A stretch of DNA of 64,000 nucleotides from Rhodospirillales bacterium (GTDB taxonomy: Bacteria; Pseudomonadota; Alphaproteobacteria; Rhodospirillales; Thalassospiraceae): NCBI GenBank assembly GCA_019634165.1, contig JAHQVT010000010.1, positions 496,001-560,000 on the forward strand. The letters are read 5' to 3'. Position numbers and translations under genes: made by a program. Of the stretch, positions 1 through 8,042 are shown piece after piece; the first letter of the stretch is position 1; every line of letters begins with the position of its first letter. The notes beneath the pieces were generated by a model. That model worked only from the letters and a program-made list of their open reading frames with translations, ran no database searches and had not been told where the DNA came from.

Positions 1-788
1 AGAGTTGCCGCTTCGGCCTCGGAAATTCCGTGATCGATGAAGACTTTGGCAACCCAGGCTGTGCCGGTATAAAACATCAAAGATTGGCAGCCGAAAAATA
101 GGGCCAGCCACCATGCTTCGACATTTTTCCATAGCGATATTTGCGCAATCGGTGATGGTGCCGCCGTCTTATGACGATAGCGCAGCATCGGCAACCAGCA
201 GACAAAAGCAATCGCGGCAAACACCGCCCAAACACCCAATGACCAGCGCCAATCACCATCTGCCGCATTTCGTATCGGAATAGAAATGAATGCTGCAACC
301 GTCGCACCGGTCGACATGGTAAAAGTGTAAAGGGCAGTAACCAACGCCACATGGGTTGGGAAACTGCGGCGCACCAAAGAAGGTGTCAGCACATTCATAA
401 CCGCAATCGCCGCACCCAGAATGATCGTCCCGATCACCATGATGTCATAGGCCCCACTGGCCCGAAGCCCCTGCCCAACCGCGATAAACAACAACATCGC
501 AAGTAAGGTTGCCTCAATCCCAAAGCGTTGTCCCAAACGCGGGGCAAATATCGACAACACACCAAAGCTTAACACCGGCAAGGTCGTTAACAGACCAAGC
601 TCGGTCCCTGAAAGCGACAGGTCCGTTCCAATAATCTCGGCAAGTGGGCCAAGCCCGACGATGCTACCGCGCATATTGGCGGCCAAAAGCAAAATCGCGA
701 TCAAAAACCCGATATGTGCGCCAAGGCGATTAAACCCACGCCCGGCATCAGTATTGGGACCGGCATTTGGGGCAGTCTTTTCGGTCAT
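1..788 (-). CDS. MFS transporter, CynX/NimT-like (3' end outside window)
   Basis: Inner-membrane major facilitator protein; 262 codons are visible and the reading frame runs open off the left edge, so the C-terminal part is missing. The translation starts MTEKTAPNAG at an ATG ending at 788 and then shows hydrophobic helices. The segments MRGSIVGLGPL and NVLTPSLVRRSFP are typical of the cyanate/2-nitroimidazole (CynX/NimT) subgroup. Family members export or import small anions or drugs; the substrate here cannot be told. The next gene upstream is a LysE exporter on the same strand, about 100 bp away, so the two may be co-transcribed. Subfamily assignment is by eye. Confidence 0.8.
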   Translation of the reverse strand, partial: MTEKTAPNAGPNTDAGRGFNRLGAHIGFLIAILLLAANMRGSIVGLGPLAEIIGTDLSLSGTELGLLTTLPVLSFGVLSIFAPRLGQRFGIEATLLAMLLFIAVGQGLRASGAYDIMVIGTIILGAAIAVMNVLTPSLVRRSFPTHVALVTALYTFTMSTGATVAAFISIPIRNAADGDWRWSLGVWAVFAAIAFVCWLPMLRYRHKTAAPSPIAQISLWKNVEAWWLALFFGCQSLMFYTGTAWVAKVFIDHGISEAEAAT

Positions 789-889
789 CGGATGGCTCCG
801 TTTGGATCAGAGTTGATCCATGTTGATCCGTGATGGTGGCACGAATGAAATCATTGGGTAGATCATTAAATCCAATGGGCAAAAGCCCG

Positions 890-1522
890 CTAAAAACTGG
901 TAAGGCCCCATAACACCCGCAGCGCAACCAGTACAAATAGGATCGCAACAATTCGTTCGATCCATGCTGCATGATCGCGCAGCCATGGCAGAACCGCCCC
1001 ATGCGACAAACCAATTGCCACCAGGCAATACCACGCCGCATCAATCGCCGCTGCGGTAAAGGCCAGCAGGAACTTGCTGCTCCATTCAAATTCGGGCGAC
1101 ACAAACTGACTAAACAGCGCCAGGAAGAAAAGAGCGATTTTGGGGTTTAGAAACGCGATCATGAACCCATCGCGGGCTGCTTGCACAACAGATCCCGAAA
1201 GCCGATCAGCGCCTGAGACATCGAATTTCGCACCGGACCCCGCCGCACGCCATGCCTTGATCGCAAGCCAGATCAGATACATCGCCCCAAGGATGCTGAC
1301 CGCATTGTGAAACACCGGGACGGTTTGAAACAAAATCCCAAGCCCGGTCATGGTGATGACGGCATAAAAGCCAATTCCCAAACCATGCGCAACAGCACAG
1401 GCAAACCCCGCCTGACGGGATTGCCCAACAGAATAACGCAACACAACAGCCAAACTTGGGCCCGGTGTCATAGCGCCAAGAACACAAATGGTTGCAACGG
1501 ACAACCAGGCGGTAAAGCTCAT
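890..1522 (-). CDS. LysE/RhtB family amino-acid exporter
   Basis: Small inner-membrane exporter of 210 residues, the usual length for the LysE/RhtB family. The N-terminal helix ends in the diagnostic MTPGPS motif (about residues 18-23), followed by the conserved AHGLGIGFY stretch and about six hydrophobic segments. Family members export amino acids such as lysine, homoserine or threonine, or small metabolites; the substrate is not predictable. The isoaspartyl dipeptidase gene starts 160 bp away in the opposite direction. The pair could share a control region for handling peptide-derived amino acids, but that is only an inference from position. Confidence 0.9.
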   Translation of the reverse strand: MSFTAWLSVATICVLGAMTPGPSLAVVLRYSVGQSRQAGFACAVAHGLGIGFYAVITMTGLGILFQTVPVFHNAVSILGAMYLIWLAIKAWRAAGSGAKFDVSGADRLSGSVVQAARDGFMIAFLNPKIALFFLALFSQFVSPEFEWSSKFLLAFTAAAIDAAWYCLVAIGLSHGAVLPWLRDHAAWIERIVAILFVLVALRVLWGLTSF

Positions 1523-1681
1523 GACGTTTCCTTTTGGTGGCGCAGGATTACGTCCTGCTTTATGTCACTGCCAAGCTATCTGCTTGCCAGAACCGTTTCA
1601 ACGGAAATGAACTGTCGTTATGATGCCGGCAAGCGCCACCTCGCAAACGTGCTCAAATCTCCGCAAGTCACGGTTTTAATA

Positions 1682-2851
1682 ATGTTTCTGCTGCTAAAGA
1701 ACGCCAATGTTTTTGCCCCGGCACCACTTGGCCTAAACGACATCCTGATCTGCCATGACAAAATCATCGCCATTGCGCCTGATCTGGTTGTTGCTGTTCC
1801 CGCAAATCTTCAAACAATCGATCTTGGCGGCAAAACCACCGTACCGGGTTTTATTGATGGTCATGCCCATTTGATTGGTGGTGGCGGCGAAGGTGGCTTT
1901 GCCACACGAACCCCAGAAGTCGCCGTTGGCAAATTGATCGAAGCGGGGATTACATCTGTGTGTGGCTTACTTGGTACGGATGGTGCTACCCGCCATATCG
2001 CATCGCTTTATGCCAAGACCAAAGCATTGCGGACTGAAGGTATCTCGGCTTGGTTCTTTACCGGCGGATACCGGGTACCTTCCCCGACCCTGACCGGAAA
2101 CATCGGTGATGATGTAACGTTTCTTGATGCCTGCATTGGATTAAAAACGGCAATTTCTGATCATCGCGGCAGTCAAAGCACGGTTGATGAACTCGCACGC
2201 ATCGCGTCACAATCTCGCATCGGTGGGATGACATCGGGCAAGGCAGGATCGGTTGTGGTTCATCTTGGCGATGGTGATGGGCATTTAGATCCGCTTTGGG
2301 CTGTTATTGATCAAACTGAAATCCCGATTGCGCAGTTCATCCCGACCCATGTGAATAGAAAGCGTGCCTTGCTGGATGCTGCCAAGGATTGGGCAAAACG
2401 CGGTGGAAACATCGATTTCACCACCGGCATTGATGCAGAAACACAGGATGGCGGTGCGGTTAAAACGTCCAAAGGCATAGCAGAATGCTTGGCCGATGGG
2501 GTGTCGCTTGATCGTATTTCAATGTCATCAGACGGTAATGGATCGCTTCCTGATTTTGATGCGCATGGCAATATGACCGGGCTTAGTGTTGCCGGGTTTG
2601 ACACCGTGCCGCGTGAATTCGCCGATCTGGTTGAAACTGAAAAACTTGATATCAAAACCGCCCTTGCCCCAATCACCGTCAATCCGGCCCGTATGCTTGG
2701 CCTTGAGGGCCACAAAGGACAGATCAAAACCGGCTTTGATGCCGATATTCTGGTTCTTGATGATGCACTGGCACCGGATACCGTCATTGCCCGTGGAAAA
2801 CCGGCGATGATCGGCAAAAACCGTATTATGCGCGGCACTTTTGAGGATTAA
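1682..2851 (+). CDS. iadA: Isoaspartyl dipeptidase (beta-aspartyl peptidase)
   Basis: Amidohydrolase-fold metallopeptidase that cleaves beta-aspartyl (isoaspartyl) dipeptides arising from protein damage; cytosolic. The first metal-binding motif is GFIDGHAHLIGG (about residues 59-70). Further signatures are GKAGSVVVHLGDG, FIPTHVNR and the Asp-containing SMSSDGNGSLP near the active site. From the ATG at 1682 the protein is 389 residues, matching the family length of about 390. The reading frame stays open 375 bp further upstream, but that part overlaps the divergent LysE gene and has no family similarity. No strong Shine-Dalgarno is visible before 1682, so the start rests on length and on the domain beginning MFLLLKNANVF. 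Confidence 0.9.
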   Translation: MFLLLKNANVFAPAPLGLNDILICHDKIIAIAPDLVVAVPANLQTIDLGGKTTVPGFIDGHAHLIGGGGEGGFATRTPEVAVGKLIEAGITSVCGLLGTDGATRHIASLYAKTKALRTEGISAWFFTGGYRVPSPTLTGNIGDDVTFLDACIGLKTAISDHRGSQSTVDELARIASQSRIGGMTSGKAGSVVVHLGDGDGHLDPLWAVIDQTEIPIAQFIPTHVNRKRALLDAAKDWAKRGGNIDFTTGIDAETQDGGAVKTSKGIAECLADGVSLDRISMSSDGNGSLPDFDAHGNMTGLSVAGFDTVPREFADLVETEKLDIKTALAPITVNPARMLGLEGHKGQIKTGFDADILVLDDALAPDTVIARGKPAMIGKNRIMRGTFED

Positions 2852-3051
2852 GGATGGGAAACACTCATTTTTAGCGCGCCAAACAGGCCTGAATTTCGAT
2901 CATTGGCGAAAATGATGCCTTTTTATCGCCCTACCTGCCCGAAATAACGCCCAATATGGTCAAACCTGCCCCTCATTTTCCCGTCATGCTCCTTTCCTTG
3001 GGCACAGATCAACGTGCGGTCTGCACCGAAATGACGAAAAGGATGCGAAAA

Positions 3052-3285
3052 ATGCGACAGGCAGCCATCGCTATAGCTCTTGCAAGCACATTGGGACTTT
3101 CAGCATGTAGCGGATTGAATGACCGCAACCAAAAAATGCTGAGCGGTGCGGCCATTGGTGCCGGTGTCGGGGTTGTTGGAACGGTCATTACCGGCGGCTG
3201 TGTGACCTGTGGCGCTGTAATTGGCGGCGCGGTTGGTACAGGTGCTGGCTATATCCTTCATGAAAATGAACAGGCCCGTAAATGA
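3052..3285 (+). CDS. Small glycine-rich lipoprotein
   Basis: Predicted 77-residue lipoprotein. A short signal peptide ends in the lipobox LSAC (Cys about residue 19). The rest is dominated by a glycine/alanine-rich hydrophobic segment (GAAIGAGVGVVG, then GAVIGGAVGTGAGY), the pattern of glycine-zipper outer-membrane lipoproteins. The start at 3052 is chosen because AAGG lies about 9 nt upstream; ATGs at 3031 and 3043 are also in frame and would only lengthen the basic N-terminus. Function is unknown. The gene stands alone between iadA and a long non-coding gap. Confidence 0.75.
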   Translation: MRQAAIAIALASTLGLSACSGLNDRNQKMLSGAAIGAGVGVVGTVITGGCVTCGAVIGGAVGTGAGYILHENEQARK

Positions 3286-3419
3286 TTGAACCTGTGATCT
3301 TCGCACCCCCAAAAGGCTGATCGCGTCCGAAGTCCGGCAAAAGATAGCATCAGGTGTGACGCCTTTTTGGTTGCCCAATCCGGAGTCGCGGCCCAGCGAT
3401 AACGTTATATCAACCGGCA

Positions 3420-3621
3420 TTTAACGAAATGAACAAAACAGCCATTCCCCCGCAAGCTATGCAAGCTGTAGTAACGGCTGAAAACTGCGGAAAAACCGCA
3501 TCACAACCGGCCACAAAGCCGGCAGAGCTTAAAAAAACATCCCCTTAACCCAATACGTGCTTCAGGGTATTTCACATTGTAATTTCGCCTCTCTCAAGCC
3601 CGGCTTTGCTGGGCGATTTTT
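3420..3621 (+). ncRNA. Candidate small RNA ending in a terminator
   Basis: A roughly 200-nt stretch without coding potential contains consecutive short hairpins: TGCGG/CCGCA with an A5 loop at 3486-3500 and CCGGC/GCCGG at 3507-3522. It ends in a GC stem plus T-run at 3598-3621, with no gene immediately upstream that clearly needs that terminator. I do not recognise an RNA family, and the 5' end is a guess. It could equally be the 3' untranslated part of the lipoprotein transcript. Confidence 0.25.
3598..3621 (+). terminator. Factor-independent terminator
   Basis: Stem GCCCGGC (3598-3604), loop TTT, stem GCTGGGC (3608-3614) with one G-T pair, then a short T-run (3617-3621). It separates the lipoprotein or sRNA region from the lipid operon that begins about 90 bp downstream. 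Confidence 0.65.
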
Positions 3622-3706
3622 GTGTCTGTTTCGTATAAACTTGCAGCTTAAAATCTCTAAATTTCAATCCCTTATTCGTCGCTATAGTTTCGCTTTAGTA
3701 ATTTAG

Positions 3707-3722
3707 TTTACGTTAACGTCAG
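3707..3722. promoter_or_regulatory. LiuR-type operator 1 (before the SCP2 gene)
   Basis: TTTACGTTAACGTCAG contains the perfect palindrome ACGTTAACGT. The same core recurs before the acyl-CoA synthetase gene (6221-6230) and before the MerR-family gene (7987-7996). It resembles the published binding-site type of MerR-family LiuR regulators of branched-chain and fatty-acid catabolism. It lies about 60 bp upstream of the SCP2 gene start. Confidence 0.7.
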
Positions 3723-3782
3723 TTTATATTACAGTCAGTTCACAACCATAATAAAAATAACATCTGACTGAGGGAGGCGTTC

Positions 3783-4079
3783 GTGGATGACATCCTCGAC
3801 ACCGTAAAACAAAAGCTGCCGCAACTTCGCGGCCTGAATGCTGTCGTCGCATTTGATTGCGGAGATGACGGTCATATCGTGATTGATGCCACCGGTGATG
3901 AACCGGAAATCAGCGATGACGATCTGTCTGATGCGGATTGCATTCTTAAAATCAAGAAAGCCAACCTCGAAAAACTGATCGCTGGAAAACTTGACCCGAT
4001 GCTTGCCTTCACACTGGGCAAACTGAAGATCAAAGGATCCATGGGAGTGGCGGCGAAATTGTCATCCATGTTGGACTGA
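3783..4079 (+). CDS. SCP2 sterol-binding domain protein
   Basis: A 98-residue cytosolic protein made of one SCP2 (sterol carrier protein 2) fold. Recognisable features are the acidic strand region HIVIDATGDEP, the DADCILKIKKANLEKLIAGKLDP segment (about residues 54-76) and the C-terminal GKLKIKGSMGVAAKLSSML helix. Such domains bind fatty acids, acyl-CoAs or other lipids in a hydrophobic tunnel. The start is GTG, supported by AGGGAGG 5 nt upstream. It is first in a three-gene unit with a DUF6134-like protein and FadL behind a LiuR-type operator, so a role as an acyl carrier in fatty-acid uptake or oxidation is likely but inferred. Confidence 0.88.
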   Translation: MDDILDTVKQKLPQLRGLNAVVAFDCGDDGHIVIDATGDEPEISDDDLSDADCILKIKKANLEKLIAGKLDPMLAFTLGKLKIKGSMGVAAKLSSMLD

Positions 4080-4112
4080 CAACGCTAAACTGATCCGTTC
4101 TACGGGGGAAAC

Positions 4113-4781
4113 ATGCGGAAAAGCGTCCTAAAACGCACCGTATCGGCCGTAATAGCAGGTCTTTTTGCCCAATGTGCCGTGGTATCGACGGCATATGCGG
4201 GGGAAATCCTGAATTTCCGCGTCTTAAAAGACGGGAAACCGATCGGCTATGAAAAGGTCGAAATCACTCAAACAGCCAAGGGGCGTACAGTCACGGTTGA
4301 AACCATGACCGATGTTCGCGTGCTGTTTTTGCAATTCCACTACGACCACCAACGCACCGAATACTGGGATGGCGATGCGCTGGTATCTGTCGAAACCACC
4401 ACAAACGATGACGGCACACACTACACCTATCAGGCAAGTTACACAGATGATTGCTATGAGCTTGCTGGCAAAGGTGTTGGGAAACGTGAAGCCTGTGACC
4501 GCGCTTGGCCCTTAACTTTGTGGCTTGAAGACGTCACTGGCAAAACCGATCTCTATAGCGTCATTGATGCCGAACCTTATGGGGTTGAAACCAAAAAGGT
4601 CGGCTTAGAAAAACTGATGGTCTCAGACCGGGAAACACCGGCGATCCATTATGTCATGTCCGGCGATATCAAACGTGATCTTTGGTATGGCACGGACGGA
4701 AAACTGCTCAAAACGAGCTTTAAACGAAAGGGTTACGACATCGACTTTATTCGGGTTGATGCGATTGCCCTTCAGAATTAG
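4113..4781 (+). CDS. Exported DUF6134-like protein
   Basis: A 222-residue protein with a signal peptide ending around VSTAYAG, so probably periplasmic. The mature part begins with GEILNFRVLKDGKPIGYEKV and is rich in beta strands of the type HYDHQRTEYWDGDALVSVE. This resembles the DUF6134 family, for which I know no assigned function; the extended antiparallel strands could form a lipid-binding sheet, but that is speculation. It lies 33 bp after the SCP2 gene and 56 bp before fadL on the same strand, so a helper role in bringing fatty acids across the periplasm is plausible from context alone. Confidence 0.75.
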   Translation: MRKSVLKRTVSAVIAGLFAQCAVVSTAYAGEILNFRVLKDGKPIGYEKVEITQTAKGRTVTVETMTDVRVLFLQFHYDHQRTEYWDGDALVSVETTTNDDGTHYTYQASYTDDCYELAGKGVGKREACDRAWPLTLWLEDVTGKTDLYSVIDAEPYGVETKKVGLEKLMVSDRETPAIHYVMSGDIKRDLWYGTDGKLLKTSFKRKGYDIDFIRVDAIALQN

Positions 4782-4837
4782 GAAGCGGGCGTTTTGAATT
4801 TCGGATTTAAAACGTTTTAAGATTAAGGGAGAAACAG

Positions 4838-6148
4838 ATGTCCAAGTTTACGAAAGGCTGCCTGTGGGGGGCAGCTTCGGGTACGGCACTTTTGTGCGCA
4901 CTTGCCAGTGTCGGCACCGCACATGCGTCGGGTTTTCAGGTTCGTGAAACCAGCGGCACACTGCAGGGTTCAAGCTATGCGGGGATGTCGACCCTAACCA
5001 CCGATGCTTCAACCATGGGAAACAACCCGGGGTCTGTCGGCTTGTATGAAGAAACGACCTATAGCGTAGGCGGGTCGATCATCCGGCCCGTTGCAAAGGC
5101 CCGGAATATCAGTGCAAAAGGCGGCGCACGGACAAACACTCAAACCTTTAACCAAGGTAGCTACAAGGATATGGCCCAAGATGCGTTTGTGCCAAATACA
5201 CACGCAGTCTGGAAATTGAACGAAAAATTCAATCTTGGCATTTCCATCACGTCACCTTGGGGGCTTGTCACTGATTACGAACCAGACTTTGGTGGACGTT
5301 TCTACGGAACGACGTCTTCGATCAAAACGATCAACATTAAACCCGTACTTGCCTATCGTTTTGACAATGGGCTTTCCGTTGGTCTCGGCCCGCAGATCCA
5401 GCAAATGGACGCTGCCCTTTCAAAGTCGGTGACCAATTTGGCCGGCTCCGGTGAAGGTAACAGCGAAGTCAGCGGTGACTCCGTTGATTTTGGCTGGACC
5501 ACAGGCATAAACTGGGAAGTAATTGAGGGTACACGTGTAGGTGTTGCCTATAACTCTGAAGTCAAACACGACCTTAAAGGTAAGATCGACTTTGACAGCG
5601 CAGCAGAGAGCCTTACCCTTGCCTATATTGACCGCAATGCTACAGCGGAAGTCATCACCCCGGAATCCTTCACATTCGGTGTTTCCCATGATCTGTCAGA
5701 TAAATGGACAGTTATGGCCGATGCACAATGGACAAACTGGAATTCCATCGACACGCTAACGTTCAATTTTGACGGCAGAACTCTGGCCTCTGTTGCATCT
5801 AGTACCAGCTCCTCTGACGAGTTCAAGTGGGGTAGCGCATGGTTTGGGGCGCTCGGCACGCAATACCAATACGACGAGAACTGGGCATTTACCGGCGGCC
5901 TCGCTTTTGATGAAACGCCTGTGAAAGACAAGTATCGCTCTGTTCGTCTACCTGACTCCAATCGTTACTGGGTTTCTGTTGGCGCACAGTACAAGGTCGC
6001 CGACTGGGTCGACGTTAATCTTGGCTATACTCATATCTTTGCGCACACAGCCGAAGTCAATCTGAGTGACGAAAACCTCGGCAACTATAGTGCTGCTTAC
6101 GACGCACATGTCGACATCATCGCACTGCAGGCGAACTTCAAGTTCTGA
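4838..6148 (+). CDS. fadL: FadL/OmpP1-type outer-membrane fatty-acid channel
   Basis: A 436-residue outer-membrane beta-barrel of the FadL (toluene_X) family for uptake of long-chain fatty acids and other hydrophobic compounds. The signal peptide ends near GTAHA. The mature N-terminus SGFQVRETSG, followed by AGMSTLTTDASTMGNNPGSVG, is the family hatch region; repeated amphipathic strands follow and the chain ends in an aromatic-terminated NFKF. A strong ribosome site (AGGGAGA) precedes the ATG. It is the last gene of the SCP2-DUF6134-fadL unit and is followed by a strong terminator. Confidence 0.93.
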   Translation: MSKFTKGCLWGAASGTALLCALASVGTAHASGFQVRETSGTLQGSSYAGMSTLTTDASTMGNNPGSVGLYEETTYSVGGSIIRPVAKARNISAKGGARTNTQTFNQGSYKDMAQDAFVPNTHAVWKLNEKFNLGISITSPWGLVTDYEPDFGGRFYGTTSSIKTINIKPVLAYRFDNGLSVGLGPQIQQMDAALSKSVTNLAGSGEGNSEVSGDSVDFGWTTGINWEVIEGTRVGVAYNSEVKHDLKGKIDFDSAAESLTLAYIDRNATAEVITPESFTFGVSHDLSDKWTVMADAQWTNWNSIDTLTFNFDGRTLASVASSTSSSDEFKWGSAWFGALGTQYQYDENWAFTGGLAFDETPVKDKYRSVRLPDSNRYWVSVGAQYKVADWVDVNLGYTHIFAHTAEVNLSDENLGNYSAAYDAHVDIIALQANFKF

Positions 6149-6162
6149 TCTGCTATACTCTC

Positions 6163-6208
6163 GCGGCGCGGGGTGGCGGTTGCTACCCCGACCGGGCCGC
6201 TTTTTTTT
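6163..6208 (+). terminator. Strong terminator after fadL
   Basis: Stem parts GCGGC (6163-6167) and CGGGGT (6169-6174) pair with ACCCCG (6185-6190) and GCCGC (6196-6200), followed by eight Ts (6201-6208). Confidence 0.85.
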
Positions 6209-6217
6209 GCCCGCAAG

Positions 6218-6233
6218 GTGACGTTAACGTAAT
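6218..6233. promoter_or_regulatory. LiuR-type operator 2 (before the acyl-CoA synthetase)
   Basis: GTGACGTTAACGTAAT carries the same ACGTTAACGT palindrome as the other two sites. It overlaps the first in-frame ATG (6232) of the downstream gene, which argues that the real translation start lies further in. Confidence 0.7.
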
Positions 6234-6246
6234 GGAGTTAACGCAA

Positions 6247-7938
6247 GTGAACCAAGTAAACGTTCAAGAAGCACCCACACTGATGAATGGCGTTGATATC
6301 AGCACGCCCGTTCATACCCGTCCGGTGCACGAGATTTTCGATCATGCTGCCGCGCGGTTTCCGCTGCGCCCCTGCCTTGATTTTCTCGGTCGAATCTATG
6401 ATTACAAGACCATCGCAGATCAGATCGATCGCGCAGCAGAAGGGTTCAAGCAACTTGGCATCCGCAAAGGTGACAAGGTTGGCCTGTGTCTGCCCAATAC
6501 GCCGTATTACGTGGTGTGTTACTACGCGATTCTGAAATGCGGTGGGGTTGTGGTTAATTTCAACCCGCTCTATGCCAAACGTGAAATCGCCTATCAGATT
6601 GAGGATTCCGGCTGTCGCCTGATGGTGACCTTAAACCTCAAACAGATTTATCCCAAGGTCGCGGCCTGCCTGGATGAAACCTGCCTTAAGCGGATTGTCG
6701 TCTGCGAAATGAGCAGCATTTTACCGCCGGTCAAAAGCGTTCTGTTCTCGCTGTTTAAACGAAGTGAGCTTGCCGACGTTCCGACCGACCTTCGTCACAT
6801 TCCCTATTCACGTGTGATAGGCTGCAAACCGATTAACACAGTGGTTGACGTCAACGTCAATGATCTGGCCGTATTGCAATATACTGGTGGTACGACCGGC
6901 CGGCCCAAAGGGGCAATGCTGACCCATGCCAATCTAAGTGCAAATGTCGATCAACTGACCCGATGGATGCCAGACGCCAATCCGGGTCACGAAGTCACCC
7001 TGTGCGTTTTGCCGTTTTTCCACGTCTTTGCGATGACGGTTGCCCTGAATACCTCGATCAATCTCGGTGCTGAACTTGTCTTGCATCCGCGGTTTGAATT
7101 GGGCGCTTTGTTGAAATCGCTTGATAAGAAAAAGGCAACCATCTTCCCCGGTGTGCCAACGATCTATACCGCGATCAATAATTCACCAGAAACACCCAAA
7201 CATGACCTGTCCCATATCGGGTGCTGTATTTCTGGCGGCGCGCCTTTGCCGGTAGAAGTCAAACATCGGTTCGAGGAAATTACCGGCTCCAAGGTTGTCG
7301 AAGGCTATGGCCTGACCGAAGCCAGCCCGGTTTGTACCTGCAACCCGGTGAAGGGTGAAAACAAAGAAGGCTCCATCGGGATTCCAATGCCCGGTAGTGA
7401 AATTGAAATCCGGTCACTGGACCGCCCTGACCAAACCGTGCCGCTTGGTGAAAAAGGCGAAGTTTGCGTTCGCGGCCCGCAAGTCATGACCGGATACTGG
7501 CAAAACGATGCCGCCACCCAAGAGACATTTGTCGATGGCTGGCTCCGCACTGGTGATGTCGGTTATCAGGATGATCAAGGCTATACGTTCCTGGTTGATC
7601 GCCTAAAGGATGTCATTTTGTGCAGCGGATACAACGTTTATCCCCGCGCAATTGAAGAAGCCCTTTATTTGCACGATCAAATTGCCGAGGTAACCTGTAT
7701 CGGTGTGCCCGACCAATATCGCGGACAAGCCCCAAAGGCATTTGTTCGCCTGAAAGACGGCGTCACAGATGTGACTTCCGAAGATCTTCGCGCATTTCTT
7801 GATGACAAGATTTCAAGAATCGAGATGCCGCGAGAAATCGAAATTCGGGAACAACTTCCTAAAACCATGGTCGGCAAATTGTCGAAAAAAGAATTGGTCG
7901 AGGAAGAACGCCAAAAACGTGAAGGAAAAACAACTTAG
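6247..7938 (+). CDS. fadD: Long-chain fatty acid-CoA ligase
   Basis: Acyl-CoA synthetase of the ANL superfamily that activates imported fatty acids to acyl-CoA with ATP. It has the AMP-binding P-loop LQYTGGTTGRPKGAML, the A5-like GYGLTEASPV, the hinge segment DGWLRTGDVGYQDDQG with VDRLKDVILCSGYNVYP, and the C-terminal catalytic lysine region PKTMVGKLSKKEL. From the GTG at 6247 it has 563 residues, normal for FadD. The ORF extends to ATG 6232, but that codon lies inside an operator palindrome; GTG 6247 has TGGAG upstream, and ATG 6283 is another possibility. It forms its own unit between the fadL terminator and the regulator gene. Confidence 0.93.
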   Translation: MNQVNVQEAPTLMNGVDISTPVHTRPVHEIFDHAAARFPLRPCLDFLGRIYDYKTIADQIDRAAEGFKQLGIRKGDKVGLCLPNTPYYVVCYYAILKCGGVVVNFNPLYAKREIAYQIEDSGCRLMVTLNLKQIYPKVAACLDETCLKRIVVCEMSSILPPVKSVLFSLFKRSELADVPTDLRHIPYSRVIGCKPINTVVDVNVNDLAVLQYTGGTTGRPKGAMLTHANLSANVDQLTRWMPDANPGHEVTLCVLPFFHVFAMTVALNTSINLGAELVLHPRFELGALLKSLDKKKATIFPGVPTIYTAINNSPETPKHDLSHIGCCISGGAPLPVEVKHRFEEITGSKVVEGYGLTEASPVCTCNPVKGENKEGSIGIPMPGSEIEIRSLDRPDQTVPLGEKGEVCVRGPQVMTGYWQNDAATQETFVDGWLRTGDVGYQDDQGYTFLVDRLKDVILCSGYNVYPRAIEEALYLHDQIAEVTCIGVPDQYRGQAPKAFVRLKDGVTDVTSEDLRAFLDDKISRIEMPREIEIREQLPKTMVGKLSKKELVEEERQKREGKTT

Positions 7939-7982
7939 TTACAATGCGTTAGCGTCACATCACACACACTGAAAAAAATCAT

Positions 7983-8018
7983 GTGACGTTAACGTAAACT
8001 AATTGACGTTAAGATAAA
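7983..8018. promoter_or_regulatory. LiuR-type operator 3 (autoregulatory, one and a half sites)
   Basis: GTGACGTTAACGTAAAC (7983-7999) is a full palindromic site. A related sequence, TTGACGTTAAGATAAA (8003-8018), follows at once and keeps the left half. A weaker relative, ATGCGTTAGCGTCA, lies at 7944-7957. The cluster is about 25-60 bp upstream of the MerR-family gene, as expected for autoregulation plus control of the following beta-oxidation genes. Confidence 0.7.
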
Positions 8019-8042
8019 AATATATACGATAAGGGGCGAAAT

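Larger units (their letters stand above)
3286..3706. other. Long intergenic region rich in hairpins
   Basis: No credible protein gene is present. The segment holds an A-rich/GCC pair that could form a terminator for the lipoprotein gene (AAAAGGC near 3311 and GCCTTTT near 3361), two compact hairpins at 3486-3500 and 3507-3522, and a factor-independent terminator at 3598-3621. The arrangement suggests a possible small RNA transcribed rightward (see separate entry). Confidence 0.5.

Noticed and set aside
1307-1681. 375-bp upstream extension of the isoaspartyl dipeptidase frame
   Set aside because: It overlaps the divergent LysE gene and adds residues with no family similarity; from ATG 1682 the protein has the normal length.
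7944-7957. ATGCGTTAGCGTCA as a fourth full LiuR-type site
   Set aside because: It keeps only part of the palindrome; noted as a weak relative within operator 3 rather than a separate site.
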